NCBI GenBank assembly: GCA_017428565.1
Contig: JAFRQP010000088.1
Span: forward strand, 92,651-156,650
Direction of reading: 5' to 3'
Length of the DNA: 64,000 bases
From: Oscillospiraceae bacterium
GTDB taxonomy: Bacteria; Bacillota; Clostridia; Oscillospirales; Oscillospiraceae
Position 1 is the first letter of the stretch. Each line of letters starts with the position of its first letter. Made by a program: the position numbers and the translations under genes. This document shows positions 26,404-35,155 of the stretch, piece after piece. The notes beneath the pieces are model-generated. The model ran no database searches. It worked only from the letters and a program-made list of their open reading frames with translations, and had not been told where the DNA came from.

Positions 26404-27653
26404 CTCAAAAGTCGCAGCGCAGCCATCAACTGCTCGTCGTTGGAAATGCTGGCGGTGCCGTCCTCCCCTCCCGTGGTACCCTGTGTGGTACCGGTGGCGG
26501 ATTCATCGCTGTTGAAGACGATGAAATCAGGCACAACGCCGCCGGCCGCGCAGAGATCCACGCCGCTGGGCGTCAGGTAGCTCTTGGTGGAGAGCCGGAT
26601 GGCGCTTCCGTCCGAGAGCGCGATCGTCTCCTGGGTACGGGTGTTGCCGGTGGTGGGCTCGCCCATCAGCGTGGCCCAGCCCCATTCCTTCAGCACTGCT
26701 GCAAAAAGCTCCGCCTCCCGGAAGGTGCCGGAATTGATGAGTACGCAGGTGGGCATCTGCAGATTGAAGGAATCGGACTCGGTTACGGTCACGGTGCCCT
26801 TCTTGTCCACAACGGAGAACAGGCGCCCCGCCGGCAGCAGATAGTCCAGCAGGATGGCCGCCTCGGAAGAGAGGCCGCCGGGATTGTTGCGCAGGTCGAT
26901 TACCAGCGAAACGGCGCCCTGGCTCAGCAGATACTCGATGGCGTCCACGGCGGCCTGGCCGCTTCCCGCCTCAAAGTTGTGAATCTGGATGTAGGCTGCC
27001 CCCGTCTTTTCCAGACGGAAGGTGACGGAATCGGCGTTCACGGTGGTGCAGTCCACCTCAATGCGGGAGCCGTTGGAGAAATCCAGGATAAACGTGGTGT
27101 TGAGTTTGGAGCGGATCAGCGTGCGCACCGCGTCGGTGGTGTAGCCGTAGAGGCTCTCCCCGTCCACGGCCACGATGATCATACCGTTGGTCACCCCTGC
27201 CCGCGCGGCGGGAGAATCCGGATATACGGAGATGACCTGGAAGCCGCCGGTGGCGTCGTCCTTGACGATGGACATACCGATATCCGCATAGTCATTTGCC
27301 GTGGAGAGCTGATAGGCGCGATATTCGTCCTCCGTCAGAAAATAACTCCAGGGGTCGCCAAGACCCGCGACCATGGCAGCCGCGGCGGAGTCCGCCATTC
27401 CGTCCCGGTTCACGGGATCGATATAGCGCTCATCGATCACGTCCTTGACCTCGATATAACGCATGGCCTCAGCGAAATCCTCTTCGCCGCCGACCTTTTT
27501 GAGCATGCTGTTATGGGTGACAAAATAGGTCACGGCCCAGACCAGCACGCACAGGATCAGCACCGCAATCAGCGGAACGCCGGTCTTCATCAGCTTTTTA
27601 ACGGACAAATACAGCTTTGCCAAGATTCGCAGAAAAATAACTTTCACAGGCAA
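26400..27653 (-). CDS. S41 (CtpA/Tsp-like) peptidase homologue lacking the Ser-Lys dyad
   Basis: The 417-residue protein has one membrane anchor (24-46), a helical region, a PDZ domain (about 118-205) and an S41 core (about 215-390) facing outside. In S41 proteases a Ser in a GSASASE-type motif and a Lys 25 residues later in a FGKG-type motif form the catalytic dyad. Here the same alignment reads SGTFREAELF and PTTGNTRTQ, giving Arg312 and Asn337, again 25 apart. The protein is otherwise intact. It lies downstream of two M23 hydrolase genes and ftsEX. Confidence 0.85.
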   Translation of the reverse strand: MPVKVIFLRILAKLYLSVKKLMKTGVPLIAVLILCVLVWAVTYFVTHNSMLKKVGGEEDFAEAMRYIEVKDVIDERYIDPVNRDGMADSAAAAMVAGLGDPWSYFLTEDEYRAYQLSTANDYADIGMSIVKDDATGGFQVISVYPDSPAARAGVTNGMIIVAVDGESLYGYTTDAVRTLIRSKLNTTFILDFSNGSRIEVDCTTVNADSVTFRLEKTGAAYIQIHNFEAGSGQAAVDAIEYLLSQGAVSLVIDLRNNPGGLSSEAAILLDYLLPAGRLFSVVDKKGTVTVTESDSFNLQMPTCVLINSGTFREAELFAAVLKEWGWATLMGEPTTGNTRTQETIALSDGSAIRLSTKSYLTPSGVDLCAAGGVVPDFIVFNSDESATGTTQGTTGGEDGTASISNDEQLMAALRLLS

Positions 27654-27720
27654 CCTCCTGTTTTTCTCTGTTTGGAGCCGCTTTGGAGCAGCTCATGTCG
27701 CCATCCCACATCAAGGCATA

Positions 27721-27770
27721 GCCGGGCAGTAGACACTGCCCGGCATTCGGTATCGAACAATACCGTTTTG
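27721..27770 (-). other. Two adjacent hairpins between M23 and S41 genes
   Basis: The 118-base gap 27654-27771 contains GCCGGGCAGT/ACTGCCCGGC (27721-27744) and CGGTAT/ATACCG (about 27749-27770), both with short loops. Neither is followed by a T-run on the minus strand, so they could be partial terminators or RNA-processing sites. Confidence 0.5.
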
Positions 27771-27771
27771 T

Positions 27772-29118
27772 TCATTCTCCTGCGTCCGGCGCGTAGGTCA
27801 AGCCGTAAAATCCGCAGGTCGTCTCAGGATCCAGCTTGGAGCTGCCGGAGCGGACCTCAAAATGCAGATGCGGCCCGGTTGCCCAGCCGGTATCGCCCAC
27901 ATAGCCGATGGTCTGCCCCTTGGACACACCCTGACCGCCGGAGACCGCGTAGCCGGACAGGTGCCCGTACAGCGTATAGTAACCGTTGCCGTGGTCGATC
28001 ATAATGCAGTTGCCGTAGCCGCCGTTGACCTCGGCCATGATGACTGTTCCGCTGTCGGCGGCGGTGACCGCAGATCCGTAGCCTGCGCCGATATCGAGGC
28101 CGGAATGGTAGCGCCATTCGTTGAAGATCGGATGATAGCGATTGCCGAAGCGGCTGGTGATATAATAGCAGCCCGGGCAGGGCCAGCTCCAGGAGCCGGT
28201 TCCCGTGACGGTCTGGCTTCCGCCGCCGCTTTCGCTTCCGCCGCCGTTTCCTCCGCTTTCGCTTCCTCCGCCGCCGTTCTCCGCGGGTGCGGAAGAGCCG
28301 CCGCCTTGCTGGTTCTGGCGGGCTTCTTCCTCGCGGCGTCTGCGCTCCTCAGCCTCCCGGCGTTCTCTCTCCTGCTGCTCCACAAGCCTGTCGATCCGCT
28401 CGGCAGTCTCGATCTCCGCAAGAAGCAGCTGGTGAAGCTCCTCCTCGCGGGCTTCGATATCCTCCTCCAGTTCCTGGATCAGGCGGGTGGCCTCTTCGAT
28501 CTCGGCTTCCAGCTCCGCCTGCTGGGCGCGAAGCTCTTCCTGCTCCGCCTCAAGCTCGGTTTTTGTGGTCTCGTATTCGGCCTTTACCCGTTCGGTGTGC
28601 TCCCGGGCTTCGATGTAGTCCTCATAGAGCTCCACGTCGCTTTTCATGATGTCGCCCGCATCGTCAAACACTGTGAGCAGGTCGCTCAGATTCGTCGCGT
28701 TCATGAGCAGAGGAAGAAGGCCGAGATCGCCGTTTTCCTCCATAGCGCGCACGCGCCTGCGATAGCGCTCCAGCTGCTGGGCCTCGATGGCTCTGGCCTG
28801 TTCCAGGCGGATCGCCTGCTCCGCGATCATCTGATCATAGAGCTCGATCTCCCTTTCAAGGGCGTCGATCTGCTGGCGGGTCAGGGCGTTGCGTTCATCC
28901 ATGGCCTGCTTGCGCTCCAGGATGCCGGCTCTCTCCTCCTCCAGGGCGTCGACCTCAGCCTGTTTCTCGTCGTGCTCCATGGCAATGGCCAGGCGCTCTC
29001 TCCGAAGCTCGTCGATCTCCTCCTGGGAAACCGCGTAGGCTCTGCCGGGAATCAGGCAGATCAGAAAAGCGAACAGCAAGAAGCCCGATATCCCGCGGAT
29101 TAAAGATTTGATTTTCAT
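27772..29118 (-). CDS. M23 peptidase with coiled coil (EnvC/PcsB-type hydrolase)
   Basis: The 448-residue secreted protein has a signal peptide (cleavage after AYA, about 29), a long coiled coil (about 30-265), a Gly/Ser-rich linker and a C-terminal M23 domain (about 325-440). The zinc motifs HSGLD and HLHFE are intact, so it should be an active murein endopeptidase. The coiled-coil-plus-M23 layout and position downstream of ftsEX match hydrolases or activators switched on by FtsX across the membrane. Confidence 0.9.
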   Translation of the reverse strand: MKIKSLIRGISGFLLFAFLICLIPGRAYAVSQEEIDELRRERLAIAMEHDEKQAEVDALEEERAGILERKQAMDERNALTRQQIDALEREIELYDQMIAEQAIRLEQARAIEAQQLERYRRRVRAMEENGDLGLLPLLMNATNLSDLLTVFDDAGDIMKSDVELYEDYIEAREHTERVKAEYETTKTELEAEQEELRAQQAELEAEIEEATRLIQELEEDIEAREEELHQLLLAEIETAERIDRLVEQQERERREAEERRRREEEARQNQQGGGSSAPAENGGGGSESGGNGGGSESGGGSQTVTGTGSWSWPCPGCYYITSRFGNRYHPIFNEWRYHSGLDIGAGYGSAVTAADSGTVIMAEVNGGYGNCIMIDHGNGYYTLYGHLSGYAVSGGQGVSKGQTIGYVGDTGWATGPHLHFEVRSGSSKLDPETTCGFYGLTYAPDAGE

Positions 29119-29139
29119 TTTACTTTATTTGCTGCCCTT

Positions 29140-30723
29140 TCAGCAGCCCCAGTAGCTCATTCCGCTGTAGAACTGTTCCGGATCGATGCGGCCGCCGTCC
29201 TTGAAAACCTCATAGTGACAGTGGGTGCCGGTGGCGCGTCCGGTGGCGCCCAGGTATCCAATGGTCTGGCCCGCGGTGACCCTGTCGCCGTTGCTGACGG
29301 CTCTGCCGGACATGTGTCCGTAAAGCGTCATATAGCCGTTGCCGTGATCGATAATGACATAGTTGCCGTACCCGCTGTTGAAGGTCGAGGTCACGACAAC
29401 GCCGTCCGCCGCAGAGACGATGGGTTTGCCGTCGTTATGATAGCCGTCAATGTCGATGCCGCTGTGATACCGTTCTTCCCCGGTGATGGGGTCGATACGC
29501 CAGCCGAAGCGGCTGGTGATGCGCTTGCTGCAGGGCACCGGCCAAACGGGAGAGAAAGGCTTGGGCGTGGGTGCCGGCGTGGGGGTAGGCGCGGGAGTCG
29601 GCGTAGGAGCCGGCGTAGGCGCGGGCGTAGGAGCCGGCGTGGGGGCCGGAGTCGGCGCAGGCGTAGGAACGGGGGCATCGCCGCCCTCTACGCCGTCTTC
29701 ACCGCCTTCTCCACCCTCATCGCCGCCGCCGGACGGACCGGGATCGGGCGTGGGGGCCGGGGTCGGCGCGGGCGTGGGAGCGGGAGTCGGCTCCGGTGTG
29801 GGCGCAGGGGTGGGATCCGGCTGTGAGGGCGCCGCAGTCGGCGCAGGGGTGGGATCCGGCTGCGCGGGCTGCTCCGTCGGATAGGGCGTGGGGATGGGGA
29901 TCCAGCCCAGGTCGCCTTCACCGTTATTGTCGTAGTTCTGGCGCTCTTCCTCTTCCTTCTGCTGCTGATAATAGGCGGCGACCAGCTCCAGGATCTCCTG
30001 GGCTGCGGCGGCTTCGGCGGCAGTGGCGGCTTCATACTCCACCATAGCCACTTCAATGTCCTCCTCCAGCTCTTTCAGAAGAGCCTCGGCCTCGGCAATC
30101 TTCTTCTCGATCTCTTCCTTCTGCTTCAAAAGCTCCTGCTGCTTCTGCTCGCACTCTGCGCGAAGCGCCTCATACTCGCCCATGACGCGCTCGCTCTCTT
30201 CCAGAGAGGCGAGATACTGACGCTCCAGCGCACGGTCGCTGGCCATGATGTCGCCGGCATCGTCCAGAGCGGACAAGAACTCGCCAAGGCTGCCGGACTG
30301 CGCCAGGATGATGAGAATATTGAATCCGCCGTCCTCTTCCATGGCGCGCACGCGCATACGGTAGCGCTGCAGGTGCTCCTGCTCCACGACCCTGGCCTGC
30401 TGGACCTCGATGGCTTTCTCTGCGATCTGCTTGTCGTAGACAGCGAGCTGCTGGTCCAGGATGGCGATCGCCTCCTCAGCGGCGCGTTTTTCCTCGTCCA
30501 GGGCGATCTTTTGCTCCAGGACGCCGGCCTCCTGCTCCCGCAGGTCGTCTACGCGCTGCTGGGCTTCTTCCACGCGGGCCGTAAGCTCGCGCTTCTTCTC
30601 CTCCAGCTCATCGATCTCCTCCTCTTCGATAGCGAAGCCGGGGATCACCGTGATAACCAGAGAGAGGATCATGACGACGGCCATGATCAGCGCGAGAACG
30701 GATATTGCTTTTTTACGATCCAT
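29140..30723 (-). CDS. M23 peptidase with coiled coil and Pro-Thr repeat linker
   Basis: The 527-residue paralogue of the next gene has an N-terminal signal or anchor (about 5-30), a coiled coil (about 32-265), an extended Pro/Thr/Ala linker interrupted by a Gly/Glu/Asp stretch, and a C-terminal M23 domain (about 405-520). Zinc motifs HSGID and HCHYE are present. ATG 30723 follows AAGGAG; an in-frame ATG 11 codons upstream is less well placed. It is the first gene after ftsX, so it is the best candidate FtsX partner. Confidence 0.9.
   Translation of the reverse strand: MDRKKAISVLALIMAVVMILSLVITVIPGFAIEEEEIDELEEKKRELTARVEEAQQRVDDLREQEAGVLEQKIALDEEKRAAEEAIAILDQQLAVYDKQIAEKAIEVQQARVVEQEHLQRYRMRVRAMEEDGGFNILIILAQSGSLGEFLSALDDAGDIMASDRALERQYLASLEESERVMGEYEALRAECEQKQQELLKQKEEIEKKIAEAEALLKELEEDIEVAMVEYEAATAAEAAAAQEILELVAAYYQQQKEEEERQNYDNNGEGDLGWIPIPTPYPTEQPAQPDPTPAPTAAPSQPDPTPAPTPEPTPAPTPAPTPAPTPDPGPSGGGDEGGEGGEDGVEGGDAPVPTPAPTPAPTPAPTPAPTPAPTPTPAPTPTPAPTPKPFSPVWPVPCSKRITSRFGWRIDPITGEERYHSGIDIDGYHNDGKPIVSAADGVVVTSTFNSGYGNYVIIDHGNGYMTLYGHMSGRAVSNGDRVTAGQTIGYLGATGRATGTHCHYEVFKDGGRIDPEQFYSGMSYWGC
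29560..29905 (-). repeat. Degenerate repeats coding a Pro-Thr-Ala linker
   Basis: Within the M23 gene, short GC-rich units coding PTPA- and PDPTPA-type peptides are reiterated, in two blocks split by a Gly/Asp/Glu-rich segment near 29690-29740. The protein segment probably spans peptidoglycan. Such DNA is prone to slippage, so length may vary between strains and assemblies. Confidence 0.85.
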
Positions 30724-30787
30724 AATGTGCTCCTTTTCCGGGAAGCTTTTCCTCAATGAGCATGGTCGCGGTTGATTCCGCGTTATC

Positions 30788-31684
30788 TTATACCTTCAGG
30801 TAATTGCGAATGGCGCTGACGCCGCCGAAGGCGCCGATCACGATGCCGATGCCCAGATAGATGATCAGCACTGCGGGAGCTATCCGGATAAACTCGACGG
30901 TGTTCAGGAATTCACCGGTCAGAGATTCGGCAACCGACTTGGTCACCAGATCATAGAGCCCCCACTGGGCCAGGAAGCCCAGACCGCCGCCCATGATGCC
31001 GAGGACAAGACCCTCTACCACGAAGGGAAGGCGGATAAAACCGTTGCTGGCGCCGACCATCTTCATGATGGCGATCTCCTCCCGGCGGCTGAAGGTGGCG
31101 AGCTTGATGGTGTTGGACATGATGAACATGGACACAAACACCAGGATCGCCATCAGAACTACCGCGACGGCGGTGATGATGTTGCGGAACTTGATAAAGG
31201 TATCCGCATAGTCCTGGTGAGCGCGCACCTTAGCGATACCGGGGGTGTTCTCCAGAGCGCTCTGCGTTTCCGCAAGCTTTTCGATGTTGTCGATGTGAAT
31301 GATGAAGCGATGCCGGAACACCGTTTCGTCGATCCCCTCCATCAGATCCTTGTCATACTTCTGCATGTAGTTTTCCATGGCCTCGCGGCGGGAAACGAAG
31401 CTTGCGTCGGTCACGTTGGGGATGGCCTCCAGGATCGGCTCCAGCGTGCGGGCCCGGTCCTCTTCGGAGAAATCGTCATTCTCGTCGTCCACGAAAGCGA
31501 CGATCTCGTTCTGCTTCTCCAGATCACGGATCAGGAAGTTGATGTTGTAGGACAGGAGCGCAACGCTGCCCATGATGATCAGGCAGGCCATGATGATGGT
31601 GACCGTTGCGAAGGACATCAGCCCATGGGTCTTGATGCTGCGGAAGCCTTCGCGAATCAAATATCCGCCTCTATTGAATCTCAT
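30788..31684 (-). CDS. ftsX: Cell division ABC transporter permease-like FtsX
   Basis: The 298-residue protein has the FtsX layout: one N-terminal membrane segment (about 25-47), a large external loop (about 48-165) and three C-terminal membrane segments (about 168-190, 215-240, 265-290). It begins [16 protein letters not shown], typical of Firmicutes FtsX. ATG 31684 gives standard length and overlaps the ftsE stop by 14 bases; upstream alternatives are longer than the family. With FtsE it transmits ATP-driven signals to wall hydrolases. Confidence 0.94.
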   Translation of the reverse strand: MRFNRGGYLIREGFRSIKTHGLMSFATVTIIMACLIIMGSVALLSYNINFLIRDLEKQNEIVAFVDDENDDFSEEDRARTLEPILEAIPNVTDASFVSRREAMENYMQKYDKDLMEGIDETVFRHRFIIHIDNIEKLAETQSALENTPGIAKVRAHQDYADTFIKFRNIITAVAVVLMAILVFVSMFIMSNTIKLATFSRREEIAIMKMVGASNGFIRLPFVVEGLVLGIMGGGLGFLAQWGLYDLVTKSVAESLTGEFLNTVEFIRIAPAVLIIYLGIGIVIGAFGGVSAIRNYLKV

Positions 31685-32363
31685 AGCTGAAATACCCATC
31701 CATTCCGTCACTGATCACGTGGCCGTCGTTAATGGTAATGACACGCTTGGCAAAAGCGTTGACCAGTTCCTTCTCGTGGGTGACCACCAGAACCGTGGTC
31801 CCCATCTCGTTGATCTTCTCGAACAGGAGCATCAGCTCCAGACTGCGCACCGGGTCCAGGTTGCCCGTAGGCTCGTCTGCGACGATCATGCGGGGATTGT
31901 TCACCAGGGCGCGGGCAATGGCTACACGCTGCTGCTCGCCGCCGGAGAGCTCGGACGGGAGACGCTTCTCTGTCCCCTCCAGACCAACCAGCTCCAGCAC
32001 ATAGGGCACGCGGCGGCGGATCTCCCGGTTGGAGGCGCCGACGACGCGCATGGCAAATGCCACGTTATCGTATACGTTCATATTTTCGATCAGGCGATAG
32101 TCCTGGAACACCACGCCCAGGGTCCTGCGCATTTTGGGAAGCTTTCTGCGGCGAATGCGCATCATGTCAAAATCATTGACGATGACGCGGCCGGAATCGG
32201 CGCGAACCTCGCCGGTAATGAGCTTCATCAGACTCGTCTTCCCCGAGCCGGAAGGCCCGACAAGAAAGACGAATTCGCCCTCATCCACCTTCAGATCTAC
32301 GCCGTCCAGGGCAAGGGTGCCGCTGTTGTCGTAGGTCAGTTTGACTTTATCAAAGCGAACCAT
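31671..32363 (-). CDS. ftsE: Cell division ATP-binding protein FtsE
   Basis: The 230-residue ABC ATPase has Walker A GPSGSGKTS (about 36-44), the signature LSGGEQQRVAIARAL, Walker B MIVADEPTGNLD and the switch histidine in VVTHEKEL. The ADEPTGNLDP context is typical of FtsE. It pairs with FtsX at the division site or lateral wall and precedes the two M23 hydrolases likely controlled by the complex. Confidence 0.95.
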   Translation of the reverse strand: MVRFDKVKLTYDNSGTLALDGVDLKVDEGEFVFLVGPSGSGKTSLMKLITGEVRADSGRVIVNDFDMMRIRRRKLPKMRRTLGVVFQDYRLIENMNVYDNVAFAMRVVGASNREIRRRVPYVLELVGLEGTEKRLPSELSGGEQQRVAIARALVNNPRMIVADEPTGNLDPVRSLELMLLFEKINEMGTTVLVVTHEKELVNAFAKRVITINDGHVISDGMDGYFSYEIQ

Positions 32364-32414
32364 AGTTTTCCTCCGTTAAAAAGGCTTGCGAACGTCGATC
32401 TATCAAAACCCGAC

Positions 32415-33512
32415 TCAATATCTGTAGTTGTTCAGGGAGTCGAGATACATTTTCACCATCATGGCGACCTTAAAAACAATGGCATGGTCAAACTCGCGCA
32501 GATCAAGCCCGGTGATCTTTTTGATCTTCTCCAGCCGGTAAACCAGCGTGTTCCGGTGGACGTAGAGCTTGCGGGAGGTCTCGGAGACGTTCAGATTGTT
32601 CTCAAAGAAGCGGTTGATCGTCTCCAGCGTGTCCTCGTCCAGGGTCTCGATGGGATTCTTCTTGAAAACCTCATTGAGGAACATCTCGCACAGGGTCGTG
32701 GGAAGCTGATAGATGATGCGGCCCAGCCCCAGGTTTTCATAGTGGATGATGGTCTTGTCGCTCTCAAAGATCCGGCCCACGTCGATGGCGACCTGCGCCT
32801 CCTTGTAGCGGTCCGCCAGCTCGCGCAGATGGCGGGCGTTGGTGCTGACGCCGATCACGCAGCGGATGCCAAGCTCCTCACGGAGGATGTTTTCAATACT
32901 GAGAGCGGCCTTGCGCACTTCCTCCTGATTGTCGGGAGACTGGAGTGCCTTTACCACGACCACGTCTGTTTCATTAATATTCAGGACAAAGTCCTTTTGC
33001 TTGTCGGAGAAGAGACGGCTGATCACTTCCACCGCCGAAACGTCCGCGTTGTCCATCTGCCGGACCAGCAGCACGATCCGCGGCTCGTCCGTAACGAAAT
33101 GCAGCTCCTTGGCGCGCACGTAAACGTCGCCGGGAAGGATATTGTCGGAAATGATGTTTTTGATAAAGGCCGCCTTGTTGTGCTTTTCCTCGAAGTTATT
33201 CTTGGCCTCGTTGAAGGCGACGGCGGCCACGGCGCAAACGGTGCGGGAAACAGCGTCCGCTCCTTCCACGAACGCAGCATAGTCCAGCTTGCCGTTCTCG
33301 GTGAAAAGCGCGCAGTAGCTGCGATTTTCCGTGGACACCGAGGAGCCGGACGACTGCTCAAGATCATAGGCGTGGAAATCATCCAGGCGGGATCCGATCA
33401 TGGCAAGCTCGCTGGCTGCGACCACAAATCCTTGGTCGTCCACCACGCCGATGGTACGATCCACAGCATCTTTCATTTGAATAATCACATTCTGGAATAT
33501 TCTGCTGGACAT
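32415..33512 (-). CDS. PucR/CdaR-type helix-turn-helix transcriptional regulator
   Basis: The 365-residue protein starts with a putative sugar-diacid-recognition-like domain (about 5-130), has a central GGDEF-like regulatory region typical of the CdaR/PucR family (about 140-270), and ends in a PucR helix-turn-helix (about 305-360; NLNVSETSRKLYVHRNTLVYRLEKI). Its ligand and targets are unknown. It lies 51 bases upstream of ftsE in the same direction and may be co-transcribed, which would be an unusual control layer for division genes. Confidence 0.85.
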   Translation of the reverse strand: MSSRIFQNVIIQMKDAVDRTIGVVDDQGFVVAASELAMIGSRLDDFHAYDLEQSSGSSVSTENRSYCALFTENGKLDYAAFVEGADAVSRTVCAVAAVAFNEAKNNFEEKHNKAAFIKNIISDNILPGDVYVRAKELHFVTDEPRIVLLVRQMDNADVSAVEVISRLFSDKQKDFVLNINETDVVVVKALQSPDNQEEVRKAALSIENILREELGIRCVIGVSTNARHLRELADRYKEAQVAIDVGRIFESDKTIIHYENLGLGRIIYQLPTTLCEMFLNEVFKKNPIETLDEDTLETINRFFENNLNVSETSRKLYVHRNTLVYRLEKIKKITGLDLREFDHAIVFKVAMMVKMYLDSLNNYRY

Positions 33513-33716
33513 TCAATTTCCCCCCAAAGCAGCGGGCAAAGCAAGTCTGGTAAAAATGCCAAAGCACTGCTACTATTTTTTGACCATCTTACTCCAAATG
33601 CTCGTGATTTTCAATAGAAAAACAGGTGCAATTTTGTTAATTTTTTTGATATTGTGGTGGGAACGCTCAAAAAAAACAAAATTTTGAATGTTTTTTTGAC
33701 AAATTGCTGTAATAGT

Positions 33717-34418
33717 TCAACTGAACACTCTGCACAAAGCCGCTCCGTCCAGCTCTTTCCATCCCCCGGGACCAAGCGCTGCGTCCAGCTCCAGCGCGCC
33801 GATGGAGACCCGCCGCAGCGTGAGAACAGGCTTTTCCCTGCTGGCCAGCATCCGTCTCACCTGATGGTATTTCCCTTCGGTGAGCCTGACAAGACAGGAA
33901 TCCGGCTCCAGGATCGTAAGCTCCGCGGGGAGACAGCGCGTTCCGTCCTTCAGCACAAGACCGCTGCGAAAGGCTTCAACGTCCTCCTCCGTCAACACGC
34001 CGTCCACTTTTGCAGAATAACATTTTTCGACTGCGGATTTTGGAGAAATCACCCGGTGGGCAAGATCCCCGTCATTGGTCAGCAGCAGCAGACCGCTGGT
34101 GTCCTTGTCCAGCCGGCCCACAGGAAAAACGCCCATGCGCCGCAGCTCCGGCGGCAGCAGATCCAGCACGGTCTTCTCCCGGCGGTCCTCCGTTGCAGTC
34201 ACAACGCCGAGCGGCTTGTCCAGCATGAAGGTGTGGAATCGCTGCGCGGAGATCCGCTCTCCGTCCAGCGTAACGGCGGAGCGCTCCGGATCTATTTTCA
34301 TCTCCGGATTCGTGACGCGCTGCCCGTCCACCGAGACGCGTCCGCTGCGGATGATGTCCTTCAATTCCCGTCGGGACGCGAGGCCCTGCTCGGACAATAA
34401 TTTATCCAACCGAAGCAT
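33717..34418 (-). CDS. RsuA/RluB-family pseudouridine synthase
   Basis: The 233-residue protein has an N-terminal S4 RNA-binding domain (1-60, LRLDKLLSEQGLASRRE) and the catalytic domain with GRLDKDTSGLLLLTNDG, whose Asp is the catalytic residue of the RsuA/RluB/E/F family. The length fits RsuA (16S U516) rather than RluB, but this is not certain. ATG 34418 follows GGGGAGAG. Confidence 0.93.
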   Translation of the reverse strand: MLRLDKLLSEQGLASRRELKDIIRSGRVSVDGQRVTNPEMKIDPERSAVTLDGERISAQRFHTFMLDKPLGVVTATEDRREKTVLDLLPPELRRMGVFPVGRLDKDTSGLLLLTNDGDLAHRVISPKSAVEKCYSAKVDGVLTEEDVEAFRSGLVLKDGTRCLPAELTILEPDSCLVRLTEGKYHQVRRMLASREKPVLTLRRVSIGALELDAALGPGGWKELDGAALCRVFS

Positions 34419-34462
34419 CGCTCTCCCCTTCCCTCTGCAAATGTGTACAATACGACAGATGC

Positions 34463-34491
34463 ATTTTACCAGAAATTTTACCAAATTGCAA
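34463..34491 (-). promoter_or_regulatory. Promoter of the pseudouridine synthase gene
   Basis: Minus strand: -35 TTGCAA (34486-34491), 17-base spacer, -10 TAAAAT (34463-34468), 45 bases before the ATG. It lies in the AT-rich gap shared with the divergent DUF4830 gene. Confidence 0.65.
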
Positions 34492-34621
34492 CCATTTTTA
34501 TCTGTTTTGACTTTCAATACTCTTCCGGATCCCCCACTCCGGGCAAAAAGTGCGTTTTCTTCCCGAACATCCGGTTCATATCTGCTGTTTGTCCGAATAT
34601 GCTTTTTACGAGGTGACAGCG

Positions 34622-35074
34622 ATGAAGCAAAAACACAATACCTTTACCAAAAAGAAAGCGCTGACGATCGTATTCCTGGTCGCCGCCGTGCTGGTGACCT
34701 TGATCCTGCTGAAAAGCTGCGGCACGGGGGACGACGTCTCGACGCCGGAGGGGCGGGAGGCTTTTCTGAACGGACTCGGCTGGGAGATCGATACGGAGAG
34801 CGAGGATCGGCGCAAGGTGCAGCTTCCCATGGAGCTGGAGGGAATGCTTGCCGATTACAACGAGATGCAGCTGCAGCAGGGCTATGATCTGAGCCGCCAT
34901 CTGGGGGAAACTTGCATGCAATACAGCTACGTGGTCACAAACTATCCCGACAAGAGCCAGACCGTTCTGGCAACGCTCTATGTACAGGGACAGCGCGTGA
35001 TCGCGGGCGATATCCACAGCACCGCCATGAACGGCTTCCTCCACGGGCTCAAAATGGAGGAGCCTGCGATATAG
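34622..35074 (+). CDS. DUF4830-like membrane-anchored protein
   Basis: The 150-residue protein has a basic N-terminus, one membrane anchor or lipoprotein-like segment (about 14-33, ending LLKSCG) and a small extracytoplasmic domain resembling DUF4830 (LNGLGWEI and later SYVVTNYPD, ATLYVQGQRVIAGDI). Function unknown. A GAGGTG site precedes ATG 34622. It is followed by the GNAT fusion gene with its own promoter. Confidence 0.8.
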   Translation: MKQKHNTFTKKKALTIVFLVAAVLVTLILLKSCGTGDDVSTPEGREAFLNGLGWEIDTESEDRRKVQLPMELEGMLADYNEMQLQQGYDLSRHLGETCMQYSYVVTNYPDKSQTVLATLYVQGQRVIAGDIHSTAMNGFLHGLKMEEPAI

Positions 35075-35088
35075 CGCACCCGCCGCCC

Positions 35089-35118
35089 TTGCCAGACGCG
35101 GAAGGCATGTGCTATACT
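35089..35118 (+). promoter_or_regulatory. Promoter of the GNAT-flavoprotein fusion gene
   Basis: -35 TTGCCA (35089-35094), 18-base spacer ending TGTGC, -10 TATACT (35113-35118), 37 bases before the ATG. Confidence 0.55.
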
Positions 35119-35155
35119 GGATCCGTTAGTACAAAGGAGAAACGGAGTTGAGCGC

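Noticed and set aside
29560..29905. Repeated DNA as a CRISPR or minisatellite outside genes
   Set aside because: The repeats stay in frame within the M23 gene and encode a Pro-Thr linker.
24860..33617. Long plus-strand open frames opposite lysS, S41, M23 and ftsEX genes
   Set aside because: Each lies antisense to a gene with clear family motifs and has no start site or known motif.
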